Of a stretch of 49,565 nucleotides of DNA, positions 42,536 through 49,565 are shown piece after piece. This DNA comes from Acidobacteriota bacterium. GTDB taxonomy: Bacteria; Acidobacteriota; Terriglobia; Bryobacterales; Bryobacteraceae. The number at the start of each line of letters is the position of its first letter. The first letter of the stretch is position 1. The notes under the pieces are model-generated. The model did not search any database, was not told where the DNA came from, and saw nothing but the letters and a program-made list of their open reading frames with translations. Both the position numbers and the translations under genes were made by a program. The DNA lies in assembly GCA_018268935.1 (NCBI GenBank), contig JAFDVS010000086.1, forward strand, positions 1 through 49,565, in the 5' to 3' direction.

Positions 42536-43105
42536 CTACTTCACGACGATGCCGACCGTGGCATTGGCGTGCTCCCAGGCGATTTCGAGTTTGGCTTTGT
42601 TGCCCCCGGCGTGGGTGAGCTCGATCTTGAGCTCTTCGACGAGGGATGGACTGCGGCGGAGGGAGAGCGGCGCGGTGCCTGCGTTGTTGGCGGGATCGAA
42701 ATTGGCGACACCTCCGCGTTTGATACCCCATTGGCCGGTTTGCTTGTTGACGATCAGTTCCCACTTGCCTTCGTTGAGGGCGACGAAGAGCGTGTACTCA
42801 CCGGCAGGGATGGAGACGCCGCCGATGTCGAGATCCGCGTCGGTGTGGAGGAAGGTAGCCTGATCGGCGCCGAGACGCCAGTTGGAGCCATTGGGATGCA
42901 GGGCTCCGGCGGCTCCGAAGATGGTGCGGGAACGAACCGATGGCGCATGGTAGGCGATCCAGACTTCCTTGCCGTTGATGGTGACGGAGGTCTGGCGCGG
43001 TGGGCTTTTGGGGTTAGGGGTGTTGAACTTGTCTTTCGGCGTTTGGGCCAGGCCAGTGGTGAATGCGGCGGCCATGGCTAGGGCGAGGAACATGCTGCGC
43101 TTCAT
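42536..43105 (-). CDS. Exported DUF2911 protein
   Basis: A protein of 189 residues with a signal peptide (about 1-20). DUF2911 features are clear: SPPRQTSVTINGKEVWIAYHAPSVRSRTIFG, WRLGADQATFLHTDADLDIGGVSIPAGEYTLFV and WGIKRGG. The domain is common in Bacteroidetes and Acidobacteria and has no established function. It ends two bases before the beta-helix start and begins 17 bases after the hydrolase stop, so it is part of the operon. Confidence 0.92.
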   Translation of the reverse strand: MKRSMFLALAMAAAFTTGLAQTPKDKFNTPNPKSPPRQTSVTINGKEVWIAYHAPSVRSRTIFGAAGALHPNGSNWRLGADQATFLHTDADLDIGGVSIPAGEYTLFVALNEGKWELIVNKQTGQWGIKRGGVANFDPANNAGTAPLSLRRSPSLVEELKIELTHAGGNKAKLEIAWEHANATVGIVVK

Positions 43106-43122
43106 GGGTTGAGTATAAACGT

Positions 43123-44919
43123 TCAGACGGCGAAGGGCTGAGCGAGCGAGTAGACTTCGCGCATGTGGGGGCCTTGGAAGACTGGCGGCTTGTAGTGGAA
43201 GAAGTGGAGCTTGCGCGGAGCAAGGGCGGCGGCTGTTCCGGCGATGTCGGTGTGGCGGAGGATGTTGAGGAAGATGGGCCCGCGGATGTGCGTTTCGGGC
43301 GGGTTGATTAAGAGCACGTCGGTGATGCGGGTGTCGAGGGCAGCGGCATAGAGGGCGATGGCGGCGTCGATGCCCCGGCCGGCGATGACTATCTTTGCCG
43401 AGTCGACCTGGGGGTGGCGCAGTAGTTCGTCCACGGCGGCTAAAACATCCTGGAGGCGGATTGTTTCGGGCGTGGTTCCGACATGCATGGCGTTACGGAG
43501 CAGGCCGCGGTATTCGTTGGGTTGCCACTCGAAGGCTTGGGCGGTGAGTAGTACGGTTTCGGCGGGGAGTCCCCCGAGGCGGAAGAAGTTGCTGGTAAGC
43601 GAAGCTTCTTCGCCGATTGGGGTGATGTAGAGGAAGCCGGGGTAGCGGCCAGGTTGTTGCGGGGCTTTGACGCGGGTGCGCGGGTTGCCCTTCTGGGTGA
43701 GTGCGTGACGGAAGACTTGCGTCTTGAGGGTGTGGAGTAGGTTGGGTTGCGGTTTGGCGATGGGCTTGAAGAGCAGATGGACGCGCGGGTTGATGGCGTC
43801 GGCGGGCGGCTTGCCGGAGAAGACGGTGAGTTCGGCGGGCTTGGCGTTTTGGTAGGCCATCTCGGGATCGCGCTGGATGCCGGTCAGGTGTTTGTCGAAC
43901 CAGCGCAGGACCTGTTCGCGGAGGAAGTCGGAGTCCTGGTGGCCGGTGTCGACGACGATGTTCGTGAAGCGCTCGGGGTGGTTGTATCCCTTGTAAAGCT
44001 TGGTGAGCATCTCTTCGAACTTCGTGTAGCCGGGGACGGGGAAGAGATCGTCTTTCTTGCCGTGGGCCATGAGCAGCGGGCGCGGCGCGATCAATGCGCC
44101 TTGATGGGTCATGTCATGGCGGTGGAAGTTGATGGGGAACATGCAGTCGCAATGGCGCTTCTGCGTGTCTTCGCGGAGGTTGGCGAGATAGGTGCTGATG
44201 CCCATGACGGGGGCGGCGACTTTGATGCGGTCGTCGAGGGCGGCGGTGAACCAGGTCATGGCGGCTCCGCCGGAGCGCCCGGTCATGCCGCATTTGGCGA
44301 TGTCGATTTCGGGGCGCGAGGCGAGGTAGTCGATGGCGCGGATGGCGTTCCAGACATCGATGCCCGCGGGGGTGTAGCCTCGGGCGTACCAATCGTAGAG
44401 TTGCAGGGCGTAGACACCGTGGTGGAGGGAGAAGACTTCGGAGATCTGGATGGGATCCACGATGAGACAAGCGTAGCCGTTGCGGGCGAAACTGATGCCG
44501 TGGCGCTGGTAATAGGTTTTCGCGCCCTCTGGGACCATGGCATGGCCGCAGACGTAGACGATGACCGGCACTTTGCCGCGGCGCTGTTTGGGGAGGTAGA
44601 GGTTGGCGGTGACGTAGAACTTGGGGATGCTCTCGAAGGTGATCTTTTCGACGGTGTGATCGTCGCGATCAAGCGTGCCCCGGATCTGGACGTTCAGCGG
44701 TGTGCGCGCGGGCCAGGGATCGAGGCCAAGCATGGCTTGGAGTTCTTTGCGGCGCTGGGCTCGGAGCGGCTCCCAGGATTGGGGTGAAGCAAGTTCCTTT
44801 TCGGCCTGGGCGAGGATCTGCGCGGCCTGCTGTTCGAGGAGCGGGTGCGATTGCGCTTGGGCCGCGTTGGGGAGAGCCGCGGCGGCCGGGAGAATGTGGA
44901 GCAGCGTGCGGCGGCGCAT
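43123..44919 (-). CDS. Exported tandem alpha/beta-hydrolase (second copy)
   Basis: A protein of 598 residues with a Tat-like signal (RRRTLLHILPAAAA). The N-terminal hydrolase has Ser in TGRSGGAAM, Asp in HGKKDDLFP and His in DTGHQDSD, so its triad is intact. The C-terminal half is a shorter, related fold whose elbow is AGRGIDAAI, without the Ser. The architecture parallels 28670-30658 (about a third of key positions shared by eye). It probably cleaves an ester or a peptide-like bond in the periplasm. The start overlaps the PhoD stop by one base (TGATG). Confidence 0.83.
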   Translation of the reverse strand: MRRRTLLHILPAAAALPNAAQAQSHPLLEQQAAQILAQAEKELASPQSWEPLRAQRRKELQAMLGLDPWPARTPLNVQIRGTLDRDDHTVEKITFESIPKFYVTANLYLPKQRRGKVPVIVYVCGHAMVPEGAKTYYQRHGISFARNGYACLIVDPIQISEVFSLHHGVYALQLYDWYARGYTPAGIDVWNAIRAIDYLASRPEIDIAKCGMTGRSGGAAMTWFTAALDDRIKVAAPVMGISTYLANLREDTQKRHCDCMFPINFHRHDMTHQGALIAPRPLLMAHGKKDDLFPVPGYTKFEEMLTKLYKGYNHPERFTNIVVDTGHQDSDFLREQVLRWFDKHLTGIQRDPEMAYQNAKPAELTVFSGKPPADAINPRVHLLFKPIAKPQPNLLHTLKTQVFRHALTQKGNPRTRVKAPQQPGRYPGFLYITPIGEEASLTSNFFRLGGLPAETVLLTAQAFEWQPNEYRGLLRNAMHVGTTPETIRLQDVLAAVDELLRHPQVDSAKIVIAGRGIDAAIALYAAALDTRITDVLLINPPETHIRGPIFLNILRHTDIAGTAAALAPRKLHFFHYKPPVFQGPHMREVYSLAQPFAV

Positions 44920-46760
44920 CAGGCGTGAACCGGTTCGGCGTAGAGGAGGTCGCCGGTGACGCCGTCATAGTATTGGATGACTACGTGCGGACGGTCGAAG
45001 GCGACCCAGCGTTTGTTGCCGGATTCGTCGGGGTTTTCGAAGACGTTGTTGATGGTGGCGACGGCGTAGACGGGCTTGCGGCGAAGGCGCGGCGGGACGT
45101 CGTTGCGGAAGTAGGTGGACCAGCGGATGTCGCATTGGCGGCCACGGGAGTTGAAGGGGCCGTTGGGCGGGCGATCGCCTTCGCTACGGGCTGGGTGATT
45201 GGCGGAGTTGTGGGGGCCGGAACAGAACTCCCAGACTTTGTCGGTGACCTTGACGGCGAAGCTATTGTGGAGATCGCCGGTCATTACGATGACTGGCTTG
45301 TTGAGGGATTCCCAGAACTTGATGAGCATTTCGCGCTCTTCGACGAACGCGGTCCAGGCGTCGTCTTTGCCTTCGATGGGTCCGGTGGAGCCGGGGCTGC
45401 CGACGTGGGGGATCATGAGGTTGACGGTGGAGGCGAGGAAGAAGAAATCGGCGTCGCTTTCCTTCATGGAGCGCATGAGCCATTCACGCTGGGCGCGGCC
45501 GATCATGGAGAGGCCGTGGCTGATGGGGTCCTTGGTGTCGAAGACGTCGCGCAGGCTGCGGGTGTCGAGGAGGTAGACTTCGACATTGCCGGTGCGGAAT
45601 TTGCCGTAGGAGTGGCGACCGACGGAGTAGGAGCTTTCGCTGTTGGCTTTGGCCGCGGGGGTGATCTTGAGGCGATGGGCATCGAGCACTTCGACGACGT
45701 TGTAGACGCCTGCGTTGGGATCGCCGCCGGAATCGTCGAGCTTGCCGACATCGACGCCGGCGAGTTGGCCGCCCCAATGGACGTGGAGGTTGGAGAGTTC
45801 GGAGAGTTTGAGCTTGGTGAAGTCGGTGGAGTTGTCGGTGATGATGTCGCTGCCTGCTTTGAGCGAGGCTTTGCCGAAGTGGGCGTGGGTATCGGTGGCG
45901 AGAGGGTTGCTGCCGGCAATGTAGTCGAACCAGGCGCGGAGGGAGATGTCGCGGAAGACGGCGCGGCGGCTGTTGTTGCCGGGGGTGGCGGTGCCGTAGA
46001 CGTCGTTGAGGATTTCGTGGTCGTCGGGGGTGAAGTAGCCGGGGACTTCCTTGTGCCAGGCGGCCATGTTGACGCCGCGTTCGAGGAAAAACTTGTAATT
46101 TTCCCAAACGCCGGTCATTGAGGGGGCGATTTTGAGGATATTGGGGATGGAGGCGGGCGGGCAGCCGGTTTGCTTGCACCAATCGGCGACGGGGAACTCG
46201 CGTTTGTCTTCGTAGAGCCAGTCGCCGTTCATGACCGCGAAGAGGACTTTGTCTTTGAGCTGGCGGCGCATGGTCTGGTAGGCGGGGAGCGTGGGGCCCA
46301 TGCCATTGTTGGGCTTCTGGTTGGCGCAGGAGCCGAATTGGAAGCGGAAGTTGAAGAGTCCTTTGGGGTTGAGGGGGCCGCGGTAGGCGGCGGCATCGGG
46401 GACGGTGTGGAAACTACCGGCATGATCGGGGGAGCCGTCGTTGGTGGGGCCGGCGACGAGGCGGAAGTAGTATTTCGTGCCGGGCTTGAGGTTGGAGATT
46501 TTGGCCCAGGCGGCGTTGTCGTGGTCGTAGATGGTGCGGACGGGTTCGGAGAGCTGGTCGAGATTATTGGCGTCGGTACCGTAACGGATGCGGAACTCGC
46601 CGGGACGGGCGGTGCGTCCCCAGATTTGGATCCCGGTAGTGGTGACGTGACCGAGAATGGGGCCGTGGGTGATAGAAGAAGCCTGCGCCTGGAGCGCAGT
46701 GGGGGCAGCCATGGCCGCAAAGGCGGCTCGGGTGAGCTCGCGCCGATTGAGTTTACGCAT
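44919..46760 (-). CDS. phoD: Exported PhoD-type alkaline phosphatase
   Basis: A protein of 613 residues. A Tat-like signal (NRRELTRAAFAAMAA) is followed by a fibronectin-like N-terminal domain (about 30-120) and the metallophosphatase core with FGSCANQ, NGDWLYED, DDHEILNDVYG and GDLHNSFAV, the metal-binding and catalytic blocks of the PhoD family. PhoD uses Fe/Ca to hydrolyse phosphodiesters and monoesters outside the cytoplasm. It is longer than Bacillus PhoD owing to insertions around residues 290-370. It is the first gene of the four-gene operon; an internal role in phosphate or glycan scavenging with the hydrolase and beta-helix is inferred. Confidence 0.88.
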   Translation of the reverse strand: MRKLNRRELTRAAFAAMAAPTALQAQASSITHGPILGHVTTTGIQIWGRTARPGEFRIRYGTDANNLDQLSEPVRTIYDHDNAAWAKISNLKPGTKYYFRLVAGPTNDGSPDHAGSFHTVPDAAAYRGPLNPKGLFNFRFQFGSCANQKPNNGMGPTLPAYQTMRRQLKDKVLFAVMNGDWLYEDKREFPVADWCKQTGCPPASIPNILKIAPSMTGVWENYKFFLERGVNMAAWHKEVPGYFTPDDHEILNDVYGTATPGNNSRRAVFRDISLRAWFDYIAGSNPLATDTHAHFGKASLKAGSDIITDNSTDFTKLKLSELSNLHVHWGGQLAGVDVGKLDDSGGDPNAGVYNVVEVLDAHRLKITPAAKANSESSYSVGRHSYGKFRTGNVEVYLLDTRSLRDVFDTKDPISHGLSMIGRAQREWLMRSMKESDADFFFLASTVNLMIPHVGSPGSTGPIEGKDDAWTAFVEEREMLIKFWESLNKPVIVMTGDLHNSFAVKVTDKVWEFCSGPHNSANHPARSEGDRPPNGPFNSRGRQCDIRWSTYFRNDVPPRLRRKPVYAVATINNVFENPDESGNKRWVAFDRPHVVIQYYDGVTGDLLYAEPVHA

Positions 46761-46785
46761 CAGTGGGAGTTTATCACTGGTGGAG

Positions 46786-47406
46786 TCAGGCGCGGTCAGA
46801 GAAGATGGAATTTTCGGCCATCAGGCGGTCGAGTGCGAATTTCTGGAAGGCTTCGCGGTCGAAGTCAGGTGCTGCGGCGGGCGCATTCTCGGGTTCTGTG
46901 GGTTCCTGGAACACGAATTGGGTTTGTTTTGTAATTCTGACGTAGTCGGCGAGACCGGGAGAATTTTCGGGCATCGCGGATTGGATCATGGCGTTGGTTT
47001 GGAGCTCTTTGAGCTGGCGCATGGCACGGTTGACGGCGCGGTCCTGATCGGCTTTGTGGCGCTGGAGCTTGCGGACGCGATCGGAGGGTTCGTCTTCGAA
47101 TAACGATTCGGTGGCTGCGGTTGCTTCGGCGAGGAGGCGGTTGACGACGCTGCGTTTCCAGACACCGGCGGCGAGTTCCATGAAGATGGATTCCTGGAGA
47201 GCTCCGACGGGGTTGATGCGCTGGCGGAGATCAGCTTCGAGTTCTTCGAAGAGAGGGCGCTCGGCTTCGGAGAGCGGGAGATATTTCGAGGAGAGGCCAT
47301 GGCGAGTGGCGTTCTGGGAGACGGTGGCTTTTCCGGACTCGGTACGAGGTCCGGTGGAATGCTGCGCGTTCGCGCGATTGGCATCGATCTGGGATTGGGA
47401 GGACAT
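46786..47406 (-). CDS. Acidobacterial RANAQ/STGPRT-family hypothetical protein
   Basis: A protein of 206 residues from ATG 47406, favoured by AAAGGA upstream; an in-frame start 12 codons earlier is less likely. The N-terminus has the conserved block DANRANAQHSTGPRTESGK and QNATRHGLSS, known in many paralogous proteins of Acidobacteria and Planctomycetes (from memory). The middle is helical and charged, rich in Arg/Glu (VWKRSVVNRLLAEATAATES, KADQDRAVNRAMRQLKELQ). It has no transmembrane segment. Function is unknown; nucleic-acid binding is possible given the basic N-terminus. The upstream gap is AT-rich. Confidence 0.8.
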   Translation of the reverse strand: MSSQSQIDANRANAQHSTGPRTESGKATVSQNATRHGLSSKYLPLSEAERPLFEELEADLRQRINPVGALQESIFMELAAGVWKRSVVNRLLAEATAATESLFEDEPSDRVRKLQRHKADQDRAVNRAMRQLKELQTNAMIQSAMPENSPGLADYVRITKQTQFVFQEPTEPENAPAAAPDFDREAFQKFALDRLMAENSIFSDRA

Positions 47407-47488
47407 GTGCGAAATCCTTTCTGAGCCCATGGTGCCATGCACAGGTTTGCCTTTCGGGCCTGGTTTTTTGCAAATGATTGGTTATTCA

Positions 47489-47505
47489 AGAAATATTTTA
47501 TTTCT
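47489..47505 (-). terminator. AT-rich hairpin after the DUF4350-like gene
   Basis: On the plus strand AGAAATA-TTT-TATTTCT is a perfect 7-base-arm palindrome placed directly after the stop codon of the minus-strand DUF4350-like gene. Its stem is weak, so it might slow rather than stop transcription. Confidence 0.4.
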
Positions 47506-48324
47506 TTATTGGTGAGTGAGCCAGTGGAGGAGGTTGAGGGCGAGGCGGACGTTGTCGTTGCCGCCGCGGTTGAAGCCGACCGGAGTCGTGCCTCGGCGTT
47601 GGGCAGTGATCATGGAGGCGTTGCCAAGGGCGACGATGCGGCCTTTTCCGATTTCGGCGGCTACGGCCAGTGATTGGCCGTTGGGGTGTTTGAGGAAGGC
47701 GGGGCCTGGGCCGGTGAGGGATTGCCAGCCGAAGAGCATCGCATGCTCGACCTGCTCGACGCGCATGCGGCCGTCGGTGATGGGATGAGGCAGGATCTGG
47801 TCTGCGTCGCGGCGGAGGAGTTGCGGCTCGGTGGTTGCGTTGCCGGGACCGAAGGTGACTTGGAATGCCGCGGCGAGGGCGGTGGCGGCTCTTTGCGGGG
47901 GACCGGGATCGATGGCGAGGAGCAGGCTGCCTCCGTTTTGTACCCAATTGTGGAGGGCGGCGATTTCGCGCTGGGAGAAGGCGCTGGTGGTGAGCCATGC
48001 ATCGGGGTTGGCGACGATGAGGGCGGCGACGCCTCGGAGGGAATCGCCGGTGATGAGACGGAGGTTGGGGCCTACGAAGTAGCCGTCATCGCGGAGCAGG
48101 CGGGCCAAGGGTTGGAGCGGACCTTCGATGGTGAAATGGTTGGCGTGGGCTTCATCGATGAGGACCACGGGGCGATTGCGGCCGGTGTAGGAGGGTCTGG
48201 GCAGGTTGGCCCGGAAGTAGGTATCGGTGTCGTGGGTAGGAACGAGGATGAGAGCGAAACCAATGGTGGCCATGGCGAGGCCGAGGGCGAACAGGAGTTC
48301 GAGGGTGGTGGGACGACGCGGCAT
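47506..48324 (-). CDS. Membrane-anchored DUF4350-like protein
   Basis: A protein of 272 residues from ATG 48324. A signal anchor lies near residues 8-30 (LELLFALGLAMATIGFALIL). The rest is a glutamine-amidotransferase-like fold seen in DUF4350/GldG-type proteins (VVLIDEAHANHFTIEGPLQPLARLL, ALIVANPD, LHNWVQNGGSLLLAIDPG, GRIVALGNASMIT), without an obvious catalytic Cys. Such proteins often accompany ABC exporters. Here one is encoded divergently next door. The long upstream in-frame extension lies opposite the ABC gene and was rejected. Confidence 0.75.
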   Translation of the reverse strand: MPRRPTTLELLFALGLAMATIGFALILVPTHDTDTYFRANLPRPSYTGRNRPVVLIDEAHANHFTIEGPLQPLARLLRDDGYFVGPNLRLITGDSLRGVAALIVANPDAWLTTSAFSQREIAALHNWVQNGGSLLLAIDPGPPQRAATALAAAFQVTFGPGNATTEPQLLRRDADQILPHPITDGRMRVEQVEHAMLFGWQSLTGPGPAFLKHPNGQSLAVAAEIGKGRIVALGNASMITAQRRGTTPVGFNRGGNDNVRLALNLLHWLTHQ

Positions 48325-48335
48325 GGCCTTGCGAG

Positions 48336-48401
48336 TTGGACACGGCGGGATGCGGGAAAGTTCCCGGAAGCTGGAACAATTCGGGGTTGGGGTGTGTCCA
48401 A
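48336..48401. promoter_or_regulatory. Nested inverted repeats in a divergent promoter region
   Basis: TTGGACAC (48336-48343) and GTGTCCAA (48394-48401) are perfect 8-base arms, 50 bases apart. Between them is a second palindrome, CGGGAA-AG-TTCCCG (48353-48366). They fill the gap between the DUF4350-like gene and the divergent ABC ATPase and may be regulator sites. Confidence 0.35.
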
Positions 48402-48408
48402 GTGAAGC

Positions 48409-49173
48409 ATGCTCGAAGTGCGTGGCCTGACGAAGTATTACTCGCGGATACCGGCGATTGAGGATGCGAACTTCACGATCCGGCCCGGGGAAATACTGGG
48501 GTACCTGGGTCCGAACGGGTCTGGGAAGAGCACGACGGTGAAGATCCTCACGGGGTTGCTGGAGCCGAGTGAAGGGGAGTTGCTGTATCGCGGAGAGGAT
48601 ATTCGGAAGGATTTTGTAGGGTTCAAGCGGATTATGGGGTATGTGCCGGAGGAGGCGCATTTGTATCCGCATCTGACTGGGACCGAGTATCTGCAGTTGG
48701 TGGGACGGCTGCGCGGTTTGGAGAGGCGGACGATTGAGAAACGGGCGGAGACGTTGCTGCGGCTGTTCGGGTTGGATGATTCGCGGCATTCGCTGATCGG
48801 CTCTTATTCAAAGGGAATGCGGCAGAAGGTGTTGATATCGTCGGCGCTGCTGCATGATCCGGATGTGTTGATTTTCGATGAACCGTTTTCGGGATTGGAC
48901 GTGACGGCGGCGCAGGTGTTGAAGCAGTTGCTGGCGCGGCTGGCGGCGGAGGGCAAGTTGATTCTGTACAGCTCGCATGTGCTGGAGGTGGTGGAGAAGG
49001 TGTGTTCGGAGGTGGTGATTCTGCGGAAGGGGAAGGTAGTGGCGAACAATTCGATTTCGAAGCTGCGAGAGCTGATGGCGTCGCCGTCGCTGGAGGATGT
49101 GTTTTCGCAACTGGCGGAGCAGGATCATGCCGGGGAGACAGTGAAGCGGATTGTGGAGGCGATGCGGGCGTGA
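48409..49173 (+). CDS. ABC transporter ATP-binding protein
   Basis: An ATPase subunit of 254 residues with Walker A GPNGSGKST (about 34-42), Q/E-loop YVPEEAHLY, signature YSKGMRQK, Walker B VLIFDEPF and H-loop YSSHVLE. The overall type resembles ABC-2/export ATPases such as CcmA-like and GldA families. The next gene is the permease, overlapping by three bases, so the pair is an exporter. The signature is YSKGM in place of LSGGQ, which is common in this class. Substrate is unknown. Confidence 0.93.
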   Translation: MLEVRGLTKYYSRIPAIEDANFTIRPGEILGYLGPNGSGKSTTVKILTGLLEPSEGELLYRGEDIRKDFVGFKRIMGYVPEEAHLYPHLTGTEYLQLVGRLRGLERRTIEKRAETLLRLFGLDDSRHSLIGSYSKGMRQKVLISSALLHDPDVLIFDEPFSGLDVTAAQVLKQLLARLAAEGKLILYSSHVLEVVEKVCSEVVILRKGKVVANNSISKLRELMASPSLEDVFSQLAEQDHAGETVKRIVEAMRA

Positions 49174-49565
49174 GGGAACGGTGGCGGCAATGGCTGGAAG
49201 AGACACACGGCCCGTTCTTTGAGCTGGTGCGCCATTTCTTTCTGCGGATGTTTGAATCGGAGTTGATCACGGCGCCGGATCAGTTGCGGACATGGATTAT
49301 CGGGGTGCTGTCGGCGATTCTGTCGTTCACGTTGTATGTGCCGCTGAGCAGCTTTCGGAAGTATGTGGATCTGACGTATCAGAACCGGGTGGCGGAGTAT
49401 CACGCGCATGCAATGTCGGACCGGCTGTTGTTTGTGGCGTTTCCGATGCTGGTGGTGTCGTTTGTGGCGGCGATCGAATGGCAATCGCTGTTTCCGACGG
49501 AGCGGGATTACCGGAATCTGATGCCGCTGCCGGTGTCGCGCATGCAGATGTTTCTGGCGAAGCTG
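49170..49565 (+). CDS. ABC exporter permease, 5' part only
   Basis: The gene starts at GTG 49170, overlapping the ATPase stop (GTGA), and continues past the right edge with 132 codons present. The visible part is a cytoplasmic N-terminus with aromatic and charged residues, one TM segment near residues 43-60 and another near 88-103, followed by a cytoplasmic loop (FPTERDYRNLMPLPVSRMQMF), a pattern seen in large acidobacterial ABC-2-like permeases. The first gene's ATPase is its natural partner. Confidence 0.8.
   Translation, partial: MRERWRQWLEETHGPFFELVRHFFLRMFESELITAPDQLRTWIIGVLSAILSFTLYVPLSSFRKYVDLTYQNRVAEYHAHAMSDRLLFVAFPMLVVSFVAAIEWQSLFPTERDYRNLMPLPVSRMQMFLAKL

Noticed and set aside
1..49565. 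tRNA, rRNA, CRISPR arrays, insertion sequences
   Set aside because: Reading of the intergenic gaps found no cloverleaf-like sequence, no direct-repeat arrays and no transposase frames.

Overview
The window looks like a chromosomal segment of a high-GC soil-type bacterium, most likely an acidobacterium of the Solibacter/Bryobacter group. This is inferred from gene content: a Ser/Thr kinase fused to a WD40/TolB-like propeller, an Oar-type TonB-dependent receptor with a carboxypeptidase-regulatory N-terminus, a Kelch protein whose N-terminus resembles the Solibacter TIGR03437 domain, a tandem DUF1080 protein, PhoD, DUF2911, and a protein of the RANAQ...STGPRT family. No rRNA, tRNA, CRISPR array, transposase or phage gene was seen. 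No gene-free stretch exceeds 300 bases; the longest, 3015-3317, is described below.

Left part (1-12.1 kb). On the minus strand lie a COG3581-type iron-sulfur protein and a tandem acyl-CoA-dehydratase activase cut by the window edge. Divergent from them on the plus strand is a heavy-metal-type RND efflux operon (lipoprotein adaptor, CusA/CzcA pump, DUF190 PII-like protein, small exported protein). Next come three plus-strand genes that look like a split lysyl-phosphatidylglycerol system: a DUF2156 synthase, an AcvB/VirJ serine hydrolase and an LPG_synthase_TM flippase-like protein.

Middle-left (12.1-24.7 kb). A compact cysM-mec-cysO-moeZ operon encodes a complete thiocarboxylate (sulfur-carrier) route to cysteine, with a carrier that ends in Gly-Gly-Arg. 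It is followed by a small module with a PIN-domain protein and two unrecognised proteins. On the minus strand are purM-purN and a Ser/Thr kinase. Divergent from the kinase are three overlapping amidohydrolase-family genes, of which only the middle one keeps the metal-binding HxH.

Middle (24.7-38.8 kb). All genes are on the minus strand: an MBOAT/SGNH O-acyltransferase pair, a Kelch protein, a tandem alpha/beta-hydrolase and a TonB-dependent receptor (the last three packed like an operon), a large bifunctional penicillin-binding protein with an expanded transpeptidase domain, a tandem DUF1080 protein and a small hypothetical.

Right part (38.8-49.6 kb). Two plus-strand genes encode an exported VirB10/TrbI-like glycine-zipper protein and a membrane protein with a degenerate GGDEF domain. 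A tight minus-strand operon follows (PhoD phosphatase, a second tandem alpha/beta-hydrolase, DUF2911, parallel beta-helix). The end holds a RANAQ-type hypothetical, a DUF4350-like membrane protein and a divergent ABC exporter (ATPase plus truncated permease).

The + strand is C-rich across about 12-32 kb and G-rich across about 38-49.5 kb regardless of coding strand, so GC skew changes sign near 33-38 kb.
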